From: Isoetes engelmannii
Taxonomy: Eukaryota > Streptophyta > Lycopodiopsida > Isoetales > Isoetaceae
Assembly: GCA_011763485.2 (NCBI GenBank)
Contig: JAANSK020234408.1
Coordinates: forward strand, 1 to 24,103
Direction of reading: 5' to 3'
DNA length: 24,103 nucleotides
The stretch's first letter is position 1. Each line of letters begins with the position of its first letter. The position numbers and the translations under genes were made by a program. The notes under the pieces were generated by a model, which made no database searches, was not told the origin of the DNA, and saw only the letters and a list, made by a program, of their open reading frames with translations. Shown one piece after another: positions 1 through 15,602 of the stretch.

Positions 1-30
1 ACACTTGGCACAATCTCATGCAATGATGTA

Positions 31-110
31 CCTATATAAGGAAGAGTCTTCCTCTGGTTGAACCATTCCGGTTCAACACCAGTCTTGAGCCTCCTGCTTC
101 TGTCCTGTTC
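31..110 (+). promoter_or_regulatory. LTR-like promoter fragment A: TATA box plus stem-loop
   Basis: A TATATAAG-type box at about 33-40 is followed by a stem-loop whose arms GTTGAACC (57-64) and GGTTCAAC (70-77) pair perfectly around a 5-nt loop. The flanking bases CTGGT and ACCAG can extend the stem with one bulge. A T-rich tract follows, typical of the R/U5 part of a plant LTR. The same layout recurs at 729-800. I infer a retrotransposon LTR remnant; its ends cannot be fixed. Confidence 0.4.
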
Positions 111-591
111 TTCTGTGCGCCTTCGGGCCATTGTACTTGATTCTTTGATTTATATATCAGATTATTTTGGTATTTCTGTTGTATTTCCTTGTTCTTCGCT
201 CTTGTTCTTCGCTCAGTTTTTGTAGGTTCATGACAGGTTGTTTTAATGGTGCAGGTCACAGGTCTGATCATGCATGAGCAGTAAGCAGTTAGAAATCAAA
301 AGGCAAGTAAGAAAAAAAAAACATATAAGAATAGAATCCAAACCTTTGTGTGTGCTTCCCTTCCTGCTACAATGATGTTATTCTCAGGTCCCAGCAGCAG
401 CCAATTCCAGCAGCAAACGCCATCTCATCAGCAACAGTCGATTCTGACAATTTCAGATAGAGCAGTCGATTCCGGCAAGCTTCAGACATTTGTCTCATGC
501 CATTCTTACTTTTCCCACGAAAAAAAAAAGAGAAAGGAGAAAATAATTAAGAATTTTAGACCTTAGTTCATGATTTTTTGGGAACTTACCA

Positions 592-718
592 GGAACGACG
601 TTCCCAGAGATGGGAATCCGTTCGGACGGAACGACGTTCCCTGTAACAAACGGCCGGAACTGGAACTTGGCGTTCCCGGAACGTAGAACTCTGGGGAACG
701 CGTTCGGAACGACGTTCC
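592..718. repeat. Cluster of GGAACGACGTTCC palindromes
   Basis: The 13-nt odd palindrome GGAACGACGTTCC occurs three times (592-604, 628-640, 706-718). The inverted arrangement CGTTCCCGGAACG occurs once between them (671-683), with partial copies around 694-706. The block is CpG-rich in otherwise AT-rich DNA. It lies just upstream of the second LTR-like TATA box, where an LTR enhancer would sit. Confidence 0.75.
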
Positions 719-728
719 CTGCAACTAT

Positions 729-810
729 GGTATATATAAAGGACTCTCATATTTGTCGAACCATTATGGTTCAACGCTAGTCTTGAGTCTTCTAGCTCAA
801 GCCCTTGTAA
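729..810 (+). promoter_or_regulatory. LTR-like promoter fragment B: TATA box plus stem-loop
   Basis: A TATATATAAA box at about 731-740 is followed by arms GTCGAACC (755-762) and GGTTCAAC (768-775) around a 5-nt loop, then a stretch similar to fragment A (shared AGTCTTGAG and T-rich tail). Fragments A and B are diverged direct copies about 700 bp apart. I infer that both come from one LTR family. Confidence 0.4.
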
Positions 811-2242
811 TCTGCTCTGATCTATCAAGTATCTCCAGTGTTCTAGCATATTCTTTGCGTATTTCTTGTAGATTCTCTCTTATTTTCGGATAGGTTTGTG
901 TCAATTATGCACAATGCACTTAGTTAATTAACTTTGTACATAAGGTAATTCGCTTTTTGTGATCCAAGCTTAATGAACCCAATGTCAATAAAAGTACTTT
1001 TGTATTCATATCACAAAAGACAATGATAGATATCTTTATACTCCGCTAGCTGGAGTTTCAGAGCCACTACCTTATTTTCTGCAACTCAGAGCTTTTCCTC
1101 CATCTCCTCCAAGATTTTGCAATGTTGGAGGTGCTAACCACAACCTCTACTGTTTTTTTGCCTTGCTTTTTGAAGGAACACCATTACTTCGGCGAGCTTG
1201 TTATCTTGTCATGTCGGAGCTTCCTTGTGAATGAGAGTCTTTCTGCCACTTCAACATTGGGTGCAACTAGTTGTTGCTTATCCTTATGAAGCTGCTTGAA
1301 GTGCTTCATGATCTCGACAGGGAACTCACCTGCATGGCACTTGCATGACGTGGATGCAGAAGGTGCAAGTTTGAAAGTGAAAAGAGGACAAGCAAGTGTG
1401 GAAGGTGATTGTGTGGCAAGTAGGCTTCTATTTATTGGAAATAAATTGTGTTTACATTGCGTCATACCACGTGAAATATAACACTTTCGCTTGAGAAATG
1501 AACCATTAGGTTTCACATGGTGTGATATGAAAATAAATTACTTTTATTAATATAAATTTAAACTTACACCATTATTATCTCCACTTTTCTACATCTCATC
1601 CTCCATGTCTCCTTCTTTCAGCTCCCTTTTGAATTGATCTAGCTATGGAATTATTTCAATGTTCTCAATCTCACATTCCAACTTCGAGTACTCCAGCAGC
1701 TATAAAATTCAAAATGTTACTTGCCATCAAACCAGCTTGGTCATCAAGGGACCCAAATATTAGATTTCTTTTAATTGCTATCACCCTTTTGATGTTAGGT
1801 GCCAATTGCAAATGGTTATGGAACATGTACCATGCACGAGTGTAATACAAAAACTAGGCTATCCTTGGACTGAAAGTACAACTGAAGAGGATTAAGTCAC
1901 TATTAATGGATCTCAACACATATCGCAATAGAGTGGCCTTTTTTAGTCTCTCTTATCCATCACGTGCATGTTGGCAAGAGAAATCATCATTCACAAGCGA
2001 GACATTTCAAGAAAATTTTACTCAAATTTTCCAATATCCATAAGGCTTATACCATCACGACTGATAGATGGATAAAAGCATGTTAGGAGTTTTGGAATCT
2101 GCCAAAGTACCTACGCTAGTTACTCTAGGAACTAGTACTCTTTTTCCATTTCATCAAAATTAATTCCAAAATTCAAAATCTAAAACAAGTTAAGGACTCA
2201 ATGTTAAGTGGAAACTAGAACTACAAAGAACACTAGTTCTTA

Positions 2243-2314
2243 AACTTAATATTTATTGAGATATTACATAAATTCTGCAACTTAATATTTATTGAGATTT
2301 TACAAAAATTCTCC
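2243..2314. repeat. 36-bp tandem duplication
   Basis: Two adjacent 36-bp copies (2243-2278 and 2279-2314) both begin AACTTAATATTTATTGAGAT and differ at a few positions. No function is evident. Confidence 0.8.
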
Positions 2315-2674
2315 AGTTCAGTGATGGCTACTTTTTTGGTATTTGTCTGCTTACTAAATTACACCGTTTAAGCGATGCCTTAACATACTTTTACCCAGAT
2401 GGTCCTTTCAGACTTCTAGATTTCCTTACAAGCCTTGTCTGATTTTGCTAAAATTGTTCTTCTCTTGGTAAATTTGCTTTGTATTCTGCATAAGACTTTT
2501 ACAATCCCTCAAAAGATTCATTAAGCACAATAGCATTCCCTATATGCTTTGTTGAGAAAGTGGTTATGAACATTGTAAAGTTAGTAGGGGAGGAACCACT
2601 TCAACCATGTCCAATGGTGGGGGCAGGTCCCATCTAGGTGTGTCCCATAAGCTCTGTGAGCTTCCCGTGTACGT

Positions 2675-2728
2675 TACCTACCTACCTACCTACCTACCTA
2701 CCTACCTACCTACCTACCTACCTACCTA
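2675..2728. repeat. (TACC)n microsatellite
   Basis: About 13 uninterrupted TACC units, roughly 54 bp. This is a simple tetranucleotide repeat, likely polymorphic in length. Confidence 0.95.
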
Positions 2729-2825
2729 GGAGTTGATCTCGAAATGTTCTTGTTAGAGTCTTCCACTTATGCACCATTTAGCAAGAGTACTAATAGCCTC
2801 GTCTTCCCTGGCATACATACTGTGA

Positions 2826-2891
2826 GCATTTGGTGGCCCATTGGCGGGCTTTTGGTGTTCCATTGAAGGGCATTTGGTGGTCTATTGGGGT
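2826..2891. repeat. 22-bp imperfect tandem repeat, three units
   Basis: Units at 2826-2847, 2848-2869 and 2870-2891 share the pattern GCNTTTGGTGNYCNATTG. It is a small degenerate minisatellite with no coding support. Confidence 0.65.
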
Positions 2892-3389
2892 AAAATTTAG
2901 CAAGCTTCAAATCTGTCAAAACAACTCGTGTTTAGTATCAATTGAAAGCTAAAGCTTGAAATTTCATCATTATGTTAAAATAGGAGATTAAAAAAAATAA
3001 ACCCATTGTAATAAAGTTTTTCCCTTAAGTGAACGCTTTATGGACACCCTCTCGTGCTTCAAATAGGAGGGAGGAAGAACAAGATCATTCTTTTTTTGTT
3101 TTGCATCAACTTGAAGCCATTGCTCTACGAGATGCGCACACAACACCAACATTGCTCTTTAAGCCACCTTATGCTACATGCTATCGTGAATAAGCTCGAA
3201 CTTTCCAACAAACGTTTTCACATTATTGATGCATGAGCTATGAATCTGATCACAAAGTTATAAATTGTAATCCTCAAACCTGTTTCAGCTCGATCAAGGT
3301 TATAGACAAACATGGGAACGTATACGAGTAGTTTGAGGTATGCATACCTAGTTCACGTATTTATTATTTCAAATAAAAAAGAAAACTGG

Positions 3390-3529
3390 CTCCTATGACG
3401 TGGAAGAGATCTACGTGGCAGCTCAATATTACACTATAGCTTCCCGCACAAGTTCAACCCGCACAAAACACAGCCCAGCTCATGTCGGATTCAACTTTTC
3501 TAGACTAAGCAGCTCGCCGTTCCTTCGCC
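3390..3529 (+). promoter_or_regulatory. SMC3 proximal promoter and 5' leader
   Basis: Two element pairs stand just upstream of the SMC3 start codon. ACGTGG occurs at 3398-3403 and 3413-3418, and CCCGCACAA at 3443-3451 and 3458-3466; both pairs are spaced exactly 15 bp. ACGTGG is a G-box-like bZIP core. The CTTCCCGC at 3440-3447 is close to a plant E2F site, which would suit an S-phase-linked cohesin gene, but it misses the consensus at the first base. No clear TATA box is seen. Function is inferred. Confidence 0.4.
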
Positions 3530-9916
<6,387 letters not shown>

Positions 9917-10528
9917 GCAATTCCAGAATGTTTTCTGCCTTGTCTCACCCGTCTGTAAACTAATTTAACATCGCGGGTGTGGCTGTTGTAAACAAGTGTA
10001 CTTTTAGCTGTAACTTGTTAACTGCCTGAATGAAAATTTACAATCTTTCTTCTCTTGGGAGTAGAATGATTTAGAAAATGGATCATCTATTTGTCACTAT
10101 GTTTACTGGAAATGGAAGAATAGTTACACCATAAGCGAATCATTATGGACAACTGTGATCAATTTTTCAAACAAAAAACACATCTTAGACCCGATGGTCT
10201 CACAGACAAATAATAAACGTTTCAGCATTTCATGACGAAAAAACAAACATTCCATTTCATTACTCAACAAAACAAAAATAAGAGCATCAATGTGGTCATT
10301 TTATTTCCAACACGTACTCGGGCATGTAGCAGAGAACAGATAATAGATAAAAAGCGCCTCCCAGTATATATGTCAAAAAGTTTATGCACATTTGCACCCG
10401 TTATAAGTTTTTAACTCTTCCTATAGGCACTTTCCACAGAATACATATATATGTTGGATATGTACATCAAACGCTGCTGGTCATAACACATACAACAATT
10501 AAGGATTTAAGGCCGATGCACAGAAGCA
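9917..10528. other. Convergent 3' region between SMC3 and the UBR7-like gene
   Basis: No coding sequence is seen. It should hold both 3' UTRs. An AATAAA on the + strand lies at 10212-10217, about 300 nt after the SMC3 stop. On the - strand an AATAAA (TTTATT at 10300-10305 on +) lies about 225 nt after the UBR7-like stop. If both are used, the transcripts would come close to or overlap each other. Plant poly(A) signals are loose, so these are candidates only. Confidence 0.45.
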
Positions 10529-12345
10529 CTAGTCAGAAAGACCTTTCCTTTTCTTAGTAAGTTTGTCAAAAAATTCATGCACATCCGCACTAGTTATAGT
10601 TTTCCCCGATTCTTTAAATTCTCCCTGCATCAAACTCAGATTGTCAAATGAGAAATCTTAGTAAACTGCACTTAACAAAAGGGGAAAGAGATTACAAAAA
10701 AGGTAGTGAGCCCTGAAGTCATGTCATTTAATCCATGAAGAAGCTCCACTTTGTGAACATGGTTCAGATTCCTTATAAATGCAGCACTTGCCCCTTCCTC
10801 CTCTTCCTGTTTTCTCTTGCGCCTTTGTTTCGCCATCTCTTCATATTCATGCATGGTATCCATTTCCTGTACTAGAAAACTTAGACCCCTAGCTTCATAC
10901 ATTTGCAAACAGTCATGACATTCGCATATCTTCTCTCTCCATCCTCTTTCAAGAAAAAGTGCTGCCAGTTTTGGATCAGTGCTACCCAGGTGGCCAGCCA
11001 ACTTGCAACCTGATCCTTCCTTGGGTCCAATCGCGCTACCAGATGTACTCTCTAAGCCTTGTGGTCCACCGTTTACATCATTACCCCGCACAGAAGAAGC
11101 TACAGACCTGCAGCTATCATCCGGACCATTATCAGATGTCCCTACTTGTGGACAACTTGTTTTGCAACCTTCAAAACTTGGAACCTCATCCACTGCATTA
11201 CTTACATTATTAGCTCCCTTTGCTATTAAGACAAGAGAACTGCAATCACCATTCTCATTCCCTTTATCATTACCTATGCAAATTTGCACACTGCTCTTTT
11301 TGTGGTCCTCAGATTCATGAGCTATTATTGGATTTTTTCCTGATATAGAAGCGGGCTGTACTATAAACTCTTTATAATGTCCTAAGAAACTGCAACGGTC
11401 TAAACAAGCTGGACAAACAAACTCGTCAAATGCGAGCTCACCATCTTCATGCTTTGGAACCTACATAAAATAGATTAATTAGTTGAGCGTGTTGATAGAA
11501 TAATACGAGATAAAATAACCTGTTCATTTGGAGCCAGGCCAATATGACTTTCATGGTACCAGTCTTCACAGATGCAGCATTGCAACATCTCTCCTAAGTC
11601 GAGCCCTTCTTTATCAGGATAAGGACGATGGCATGTACAGTACAATCCCAAGAAATTTTGATTATATGTGTTATTGTCATTCTCAGCATCTTTTTCTTGC
11701 CAAAGCTTGCAAGTCTTGCCAGCAAATTTCAGGTTTCCACAGTCACAGCGAAAATTCCTCTTTGTCCATAATTCAACTACCTTTCAAATTGAATAACATA
11801 ACAGAATGAGAAACATGCAAGAACTAATGCCGCTTAGACCAATAAGAGAGCACAACACAAATGCTAATGGGGAGCAGAGTCTTTTTGTGAGAAAGGAAAA
11901 ATTTTTATGCCAATGCTTATTGGAATGGCTACAAAAACTTTACCTCATGACCATCATGGCATGATAAAACACATCCAGTGCAGACACCGGCGTCGCCTTT
12001 GGGGGTACATGTGAGGCATGAAAATACAGCTTGTCGAGGCATGTAGCCATTCTTATATGTGCATTCTTTTCCTTCATCACCTCCAAGCACGAGGTCTGCT
12101 TCCTGCATAAATCTCTGGTATCAGGCGACTCCTTTCTTAGGGTGCCATTTGCTAACGCTATTAAATCTAAGCCATAATCGGTTTCTACAAATCTAGGCCA
12201 TATACAAACAGAAGAAGCCAAAATAACAAGAGAAATCTCATGATACAGGTTTGACAGAGATAAATACCAGCTCTTGAGCCTCCACATCATCTATATATTC
12301 TTGTACTGTGACGGCGTCCTCCTCTTCCTCCTCTAAGCGGTCCAT
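10529..12345 (-). CDS. UBR7: UBR7-type protein: UBR box plus PHD finger, complete, five exons
   Basis: Putative E3 ubiquitin ligase / chromatin reader of the UBR7 (N-recognin 7) family; the human member acts on histone H2B, the plant role is inferred. Exons on the minus strand: 12345-12268, 12102-11944, 11780-11520, 11460-10696, 10624-10529. All four introns are phase 0 with GT-AG ends; intron 3 is only 59 bp. The product is 452 residues. An acidic N-terminus with VTVQEYIDD precedes a Cys/His-rich UBR box (C40 to about C103, with CDCG at 91-94). A PHD finger follows (C127 to C185, containing CCICEDWYH). A Ser/Gly-rich linker (about 200-330) leads to the family block ERGWREKICECHDC (337-350), a basic patch KQRRKRK (377-383, possible nuclear signal) and a Lys-rich tail ending KKRKGLSD. 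No frameshift or missing zinc ligand was seen. It faces SMC3 tail to tail. Confidence 0.94.
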
Positions 12346-12847
12346 GTTTTTTTTTTGGCTTGTGTTACACAGTCATGCAATTTTGGATCGCCCATAACAT
12401 CGCCATTCCGATGGTAGTTGCTAGATATGGCAATCTCTCAATGTGGCAACTTTACTGTTGTTGGAATAGTCCAAAATGCTTTCTTCTCAACCTAGGATCT
12501 ATGGTGGCGCCCGCAAAAAATAATGAAGACCCGAAAGACTCGGCCACATGGAGGCTTTTCAGTTTGTCAAAAATTTGGACGTGTCTTCCACGTGTCAAGA
12601 TAGTCTTACCCCGGATTCGTGGATCCTGGCCGAAAAACAATTACAACTCCAGGATCCCTCGCCTATCCCACGGAGCCCGTTTTCTCCTTCCCATTCTACT
12701 CCCGGATTGCACCTCGATACCGAGGATTGAGATTCCAAAATGGGGAAGCAATAATCCGGGATACCCCGCAACTGGATACCGAGGACTGGGATCCCTCAAT
12801 GAGGAAACAAGAATACGGGACACCATTAGAGATATCGTAGGGATCCA
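12346..12847 (-). promoter_or_regulatory. Region upstream of the UBR7-like gene, with paired ACGTGTC elements
   Basis: An A-rich stretch immediately precedes the ATG on the minus strand. ACGTGTC occurs twice (12579-12585 and 12590-12596, + strand reading), the second forming the G-box CACGTG at 12589-12594, about 245 bp from the start codon; this is an ABRE-like pair. Two diverged copies of GATACCGAGGAYTGRGATYC (12716-12736 and 12775-12795) lie further out. It is not clear how much is promoter and how much is flanking repeat. Confidence 0.35.
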
Positions 12848-14600
12848 TGAAAAACCTAGGAAGTACACAAAGGAAAGATCAACAATGTCTTTGCATTGAT
12901 TTGAAAACAGAGAATACAATGGATCTCTCTGAGAACGAGAGTGAACTGGAAACTATTTTAAACCATCGAAACAACCACAATCAAGGAGAGGATCATGGCA
13001 TAAACAACGGAACCGCCATGCAGAGAGCCGTTCCATCTAGAACCACGAATCCAACCTGCCACCTGGCATTTGTCACCATTTCAATTAACACAAATGTCAA
13101 CACTCCTACTTGGAAGAGATGTTCAAGAATGAGGCTCACAATTTGCTTTCAGTTGTTCTGCTTGAGTGGAATTCCGTGGAACCACATTGAGATTGCTACG
13201 ATGATGCTCAAATTGGGATCGAGCCAATGGTTTGGTGAAGATATCAGCAATCATGTCATGAGAGGAGCAATGAGGCATGATGATGTTGCCTTCTTGGATC
13301 TTCTCACGCAGAAAATGGAAACGAACTTTGAAGTGCTTGCTACGAGAGTGAAATTTGCTGTCCTTGGCGAGGACAATGGCACTCTGATTGTCACAGAAAA
13401 TCTGAATTGGAGGCTCCTACTGCATGCGAAGATCGTGGGTGATTTTGAGCAACCATTCGACCTCCTTTGCAGCTTCACAAGCCGAGATATATTCTGCTTC
13501 AGTGGTGGACTCCGCAATAACTAGTTGCTTGCGAGATGACCAACAGATAGGACCACCATTGAGGAGAAAACATAACTATTGGTAGACTTGGAGTCAGCAT
13601 CATCTCCAGCATAGTCAGCATCAGAATACCCTGAAAAGGTGTTCAAAGGGGAAGACACTTTTCCACATACAAAATATTGTGATGACTGGTATATTTCATT
13701 TAGCGCACCACACATTTTAAAGCTTGCCAATGGGCTTGACTAGGATTGCACTAGACGCGACTGAGAAAATTTAAGTCAGGTCAGGGCGAGTGCATACTGA
13801 AAGATAATTGAGGCACCCAAGGAGGCTCCTATAAGGAAGTTGAGCCATGGCAGCGTGTTCTTCCGGAGCGTTGGGAGCATGCTGCGGAGTGAGATGAATG
13901 CGGGGCTCCATTGGTGTGGCACAGCCGTTGCAAGAGGCCATAGCAAAGCGCTTCAAGACGTCATCAGCATACAGAGATTGATCAAGACAAAGAAGTTTGC
14001 GGGTGCGATCTAAGGTAATGCGCAGACCAAGAGAGCTATAAATTTCTTCAGGATCATGCATCCGGAATTGAGCAGCGAGAGCACTTTGACAGTCTGGAGA
14101 TGAGGCACAAAATTGCATACGAAAATGATATCGTCAATGTAAAGTGCCAGCAGAACAAATGTAGATGATTGACTGTGTATATAGATATTGGTCTCTGCAT
14201 CCCCTCTGCGAAAACCCATTGTCAATAAGAAAGTATGCATTTTAAAATACCAAGCTCGTGGAACTTGTCTTAGCCCATATAAGGCCTCAATGAGCTTGCA
14301 GACAAGGTTTTCAGTACCAGCTTTCTTAGCCTTCAGGCTGAGGAATGTAAACCACTTCGTGGAGGTCGCCATAGAGAAAGGCAGATTGAACATCCATTTG
14401 ATGGATTAAATAATCTCCTGTTGTAGCAAAAGCCAATAGGATTCAAATGGATGCCATCTTTACCATTGGTAAGTATGTATCCAAGAAATCAAGACCTTTT
14501 TACTTGGGAAATTTCCCGGGCTACAAACATAGCTTTGAAGCGTTGGTGACATATAAAAAACGAAGGACGCTAGGAAACACTGAAAGCAAGGACGGAATCA
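12848..14600 (-). mobile_element. Decayed Ty1/copia LTR retrotransposon, 3' part
   Basis: Read on the minus strand, it runs from just upstream of the reverse transcriptase core through RNase H to a stop at 13125-13123, a purine-rich AAGTAGGAG, and an LTR beginning TGTTGACA at 13102. A candidate LTR end (TTTTTCA) lies at 12848, giving about 255 bp, but it is not proven. No gag, protease, integrase or 5' LTR was found, so the element is 5'-truncated or broken off near 14600. Confidence 0.8.
13123..14560 (-). pseudogene. Ty1/copia pol remnant (reverse transcriptase and RNase H)
   Basis: Recognisable copia motifs in order on the minus strand: QMDVQSAFLYGDL (about 14410-14370), ALYGLRQVPRAW (about 14290-14250), the polymerase active-site motif as YIDDI (about 14143-14128), SDADYAGD, then RNase H STTEAEYI (about 13510-13487), DNQSAI, and the terminal FTKPLA. 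The motifs fall in different frames, with several frameshifts and stops, including an in-frame stop after the RT substrate-loop region and one inside RNase H. It cannot make a functional polyprotein. Confidence 0.88.
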
Positions 14601-14777
14601 TGATGGGTGGCCAAGGCTAAAGCACTTTGAATTTGCAAGTTTTTTTCTCCAGACACAACTCATCTTCTTCTCGGGTTTCCGGTCTGGAATTCTGAGGTAT
14701 TTTTCCTCATTCTAGTGGTTTTTTCTAGTGCTTTGCCACATTCACAAGGAGACTTGATGTTGCAAAAAAATTTGTTG

Positions 14778-15014
14778 ATCTACATTTGCAAAGGAACTAT
14801 ACAATGCTTATTTTTTTTAATATCTGAAATATGATTACTAGATGACAAAGTTTGTGCTTTTTAATTTGAATTTTCTAAAGATGAATAGAAGAATTTTTTT
14901 TTATCTACATTTGCAAAAGAATTATGCAGTGTTTAATTTTTTTAATATCTGAGATATGATCATTAGATGACAAAGTTTGTCTTTTTAATTTGAATTTTGT
15001 AGAGATGAATAGAA
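14778..15014. repeat. AT-rich tandem duplication, two units of about 112-125 bp
   Basis: Copy 1 (14778-14890) and copy 2 (14903-15014) both begin ATCTACATTTGCAAA, share TTTTAATATCTGA and GATGACAAAGTTTGT, and end GATGAATAGAA. They differ by scattered substitutions and small indels. The unit belongs to no family I recognise. Confidence 0.85.
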
Positions 15015-15159
15015 TATGGACAATAAAAGATGACATAGACAATTCAACTTCATACAATTATGTGCTGCACTCAGAGCCTTGGTGGCAATATTTACCACAA
15101 GTTCAAACAAAATATGTAAAAGATCCACTAAAGGTATATGTTACAAACCCCATGGAAGA
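15015..15159. other. Unassigned segment between the duplication and the TRIM element
   Basis: A + strand open frame spans 14990-15193 and reads through this segment into the TRIM-like LTR. It contains EPWWQYLPQVQ but resembles no family I know. Its 3' end lies in the inserted element, so any original coding role would be broken. On the minus strand this may be the continuation of the chromovirus LTR interrupted by the TRIM insertion. Confidence 0.3.
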
Positions 15160-15294
15160 TGTGACAATTGACCATCAGGTCTGGAGCGTGTGATTTGGTT
15201 TCATCCAAATTATCGTGGTCTTTTCGGTTAGAATGCACAGCTACCACTCCAAAGGTAGTGGGTTCAAGTCCCGTTCGGACCCTTAAATGTGACA
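15160..15294 (+). repeat. Left LTR of the TRIM-like element
   Basis: 135 bp, TGTGACAATTGACC... to ...AAATGTGACA. It contains the tRNA-like module at about 15209-15280. There is no TATA box of the usual LTR type, which fits a Pol III rather than Pol II promoter, although this is inference. Confidence 0.88.
15209..15280 (+). promoter_or_regulatory. tRNA-like module with Pol III A/B boxes in the left LTR
   Basis: The B box GGTTCAAGTCC (15261-15271) matches GGTTCGANTCC at all but one position. Upstream, TGGTCTTTTCGGTTAGAATGC (15216-15235 and one base on) resembles the D-arm of plant tRNA-Glu, a weak A box. Between them, GCTACC (15240-15245) and GGTAGT (15254-15259) form an anticodon-like stem around 8 nt. 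Spacing from D-arm to T-arm is within 1 nt of tRNA-Glu. It is not a functional tRNA: the acceptor stem is not formed. Confidence 0.6.
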
Positions 15295-15330
15295 GTATGA
15301 TTTGGATAACTCATGCCCTGGTGGTGTGGG

Positions 15331-15348
15331 CAACCCGTAATAGGGTTG
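15331..15348 (+). other. Perfect hairpin in the TRIM internal region
   Basis: CAACCC (15331-15336) and GGGTTG (15343-15348) pair perfectly around a 6-nt loop. It lies shortly after the left LTR, where a packaging or priming signal could sit, but no role can be shown. Confidence 0.5.
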
Positions 15349-15467
15349 AGGGTCCAAATGGTTGTCGTCACACTCCTTGGTTTTAGTCCCTTGCAGATCG
15401 ATTTCGGTTCGCCTCAAATTCCCCTGGTTGCAAGCCTTCAAGGAGGGGGGCCTTGAGGGGAGGATAG

Positions 15468-15602
15468 TGTGACGATTGACCATCAGGTCTGGAGCGTGTG
15501 ATTTGGCTTCATCCAAATCATCGTGGCCTTTTCGATTAGAATGCACAGCTACCACTCCAGAGGTAGTGGGTTCAAGCCCCGTTCAGACCCTTAAATGTGA
15601 CA
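15468..15602 (+). repeat. Right LTR of the TRIM-like element
   Basis: 135 bp, about 94 percent identical to the left LTR (eight transitions, no indels). The tRNA-like module is conserved at about 15517-15588. Its B box is GGTTCAAGCCC (15569-15579), one further step from consensus. Confidence 0.88.

Larger units (their letters stand above)
1..3389. other. Intergenic region upstream of SMC3, no gene recognised
   Basis: No convincing coding exon is seen here. Short open frames exist on both strands but match no family I recognise. What is visible is two related LTR-like promoter fragments (about 31-300 and 729-900), a palindrome cluster (592-718), a TACC microsatellite (2675-2728) and small tandem duplications (2243-2314, 2826-2891). 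The rest is AT-rich sequence without recognisable structure. It looks like degraded repeat DNA. Confidence 0.6.
15160..15602 (+). mobile_element. Complete TRIM-like miniature LTR element with 5-bp target duplication
   Basis: Two direct repeats of 135 bp (15160-15294 and 15468-15602) both begin TGTGAC and end GTGACA, giving TG...CA termini. They flank a 173-bp internal region. The 5 bp before the left repeat (15155-15159) and after the right repeat (15603-15607) are both GAAGA, a perfect target-site duplication. A purine-rich GAGGGGAGGATAG sits directly before the right LTR as a polypurine tract, which sets the + orientation. No coding capacity is present, as in TRIM elements. No standard initiator-Met tRNA primer-binding site follows the left LTR. 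The LTRs differ at eight positions, all transitions. The element lies next to, and probably inside, chromovirus LTR sequence. Confidence 0.88.

Noticed and set aside
592-718. CRISPR-like array from the repeated palindromes
   Set aside because: Repeats are too short and unevenly spaced, and this is a plant nuclear genome.
1184-1516. 110-codon minus-strand open frame with a CKCH and an H-rich segment
   Set aside because: Too short and unlike any zinc-finger family I know; no splice context or neighbours support it.
12360-12899. 179-codon open frame on the + strand
   Set aside because: It crosses the UBR7-like upstream region and the copia LTR, has no family resemblance, and its composition looks non-coding.
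12847-13524. 225-codon open frame on the + strand
   Set aside because: It is antisense to the copia RNase H and LTR; the minus strand carries the recognisable motifs.
15209-15280. A genuine tRNA gene in the TRIM LTR
   Set aside because: The acceptor stem does not pair and the anticodon loop has 8 nt, so it is only tRNA-like.
15160-15602. Cassandra-type TRIM with a 5S rRNA promoter
   Set aside because: No 5S internal control region was recognised; the Pol III-like boxes are of tRNA type.
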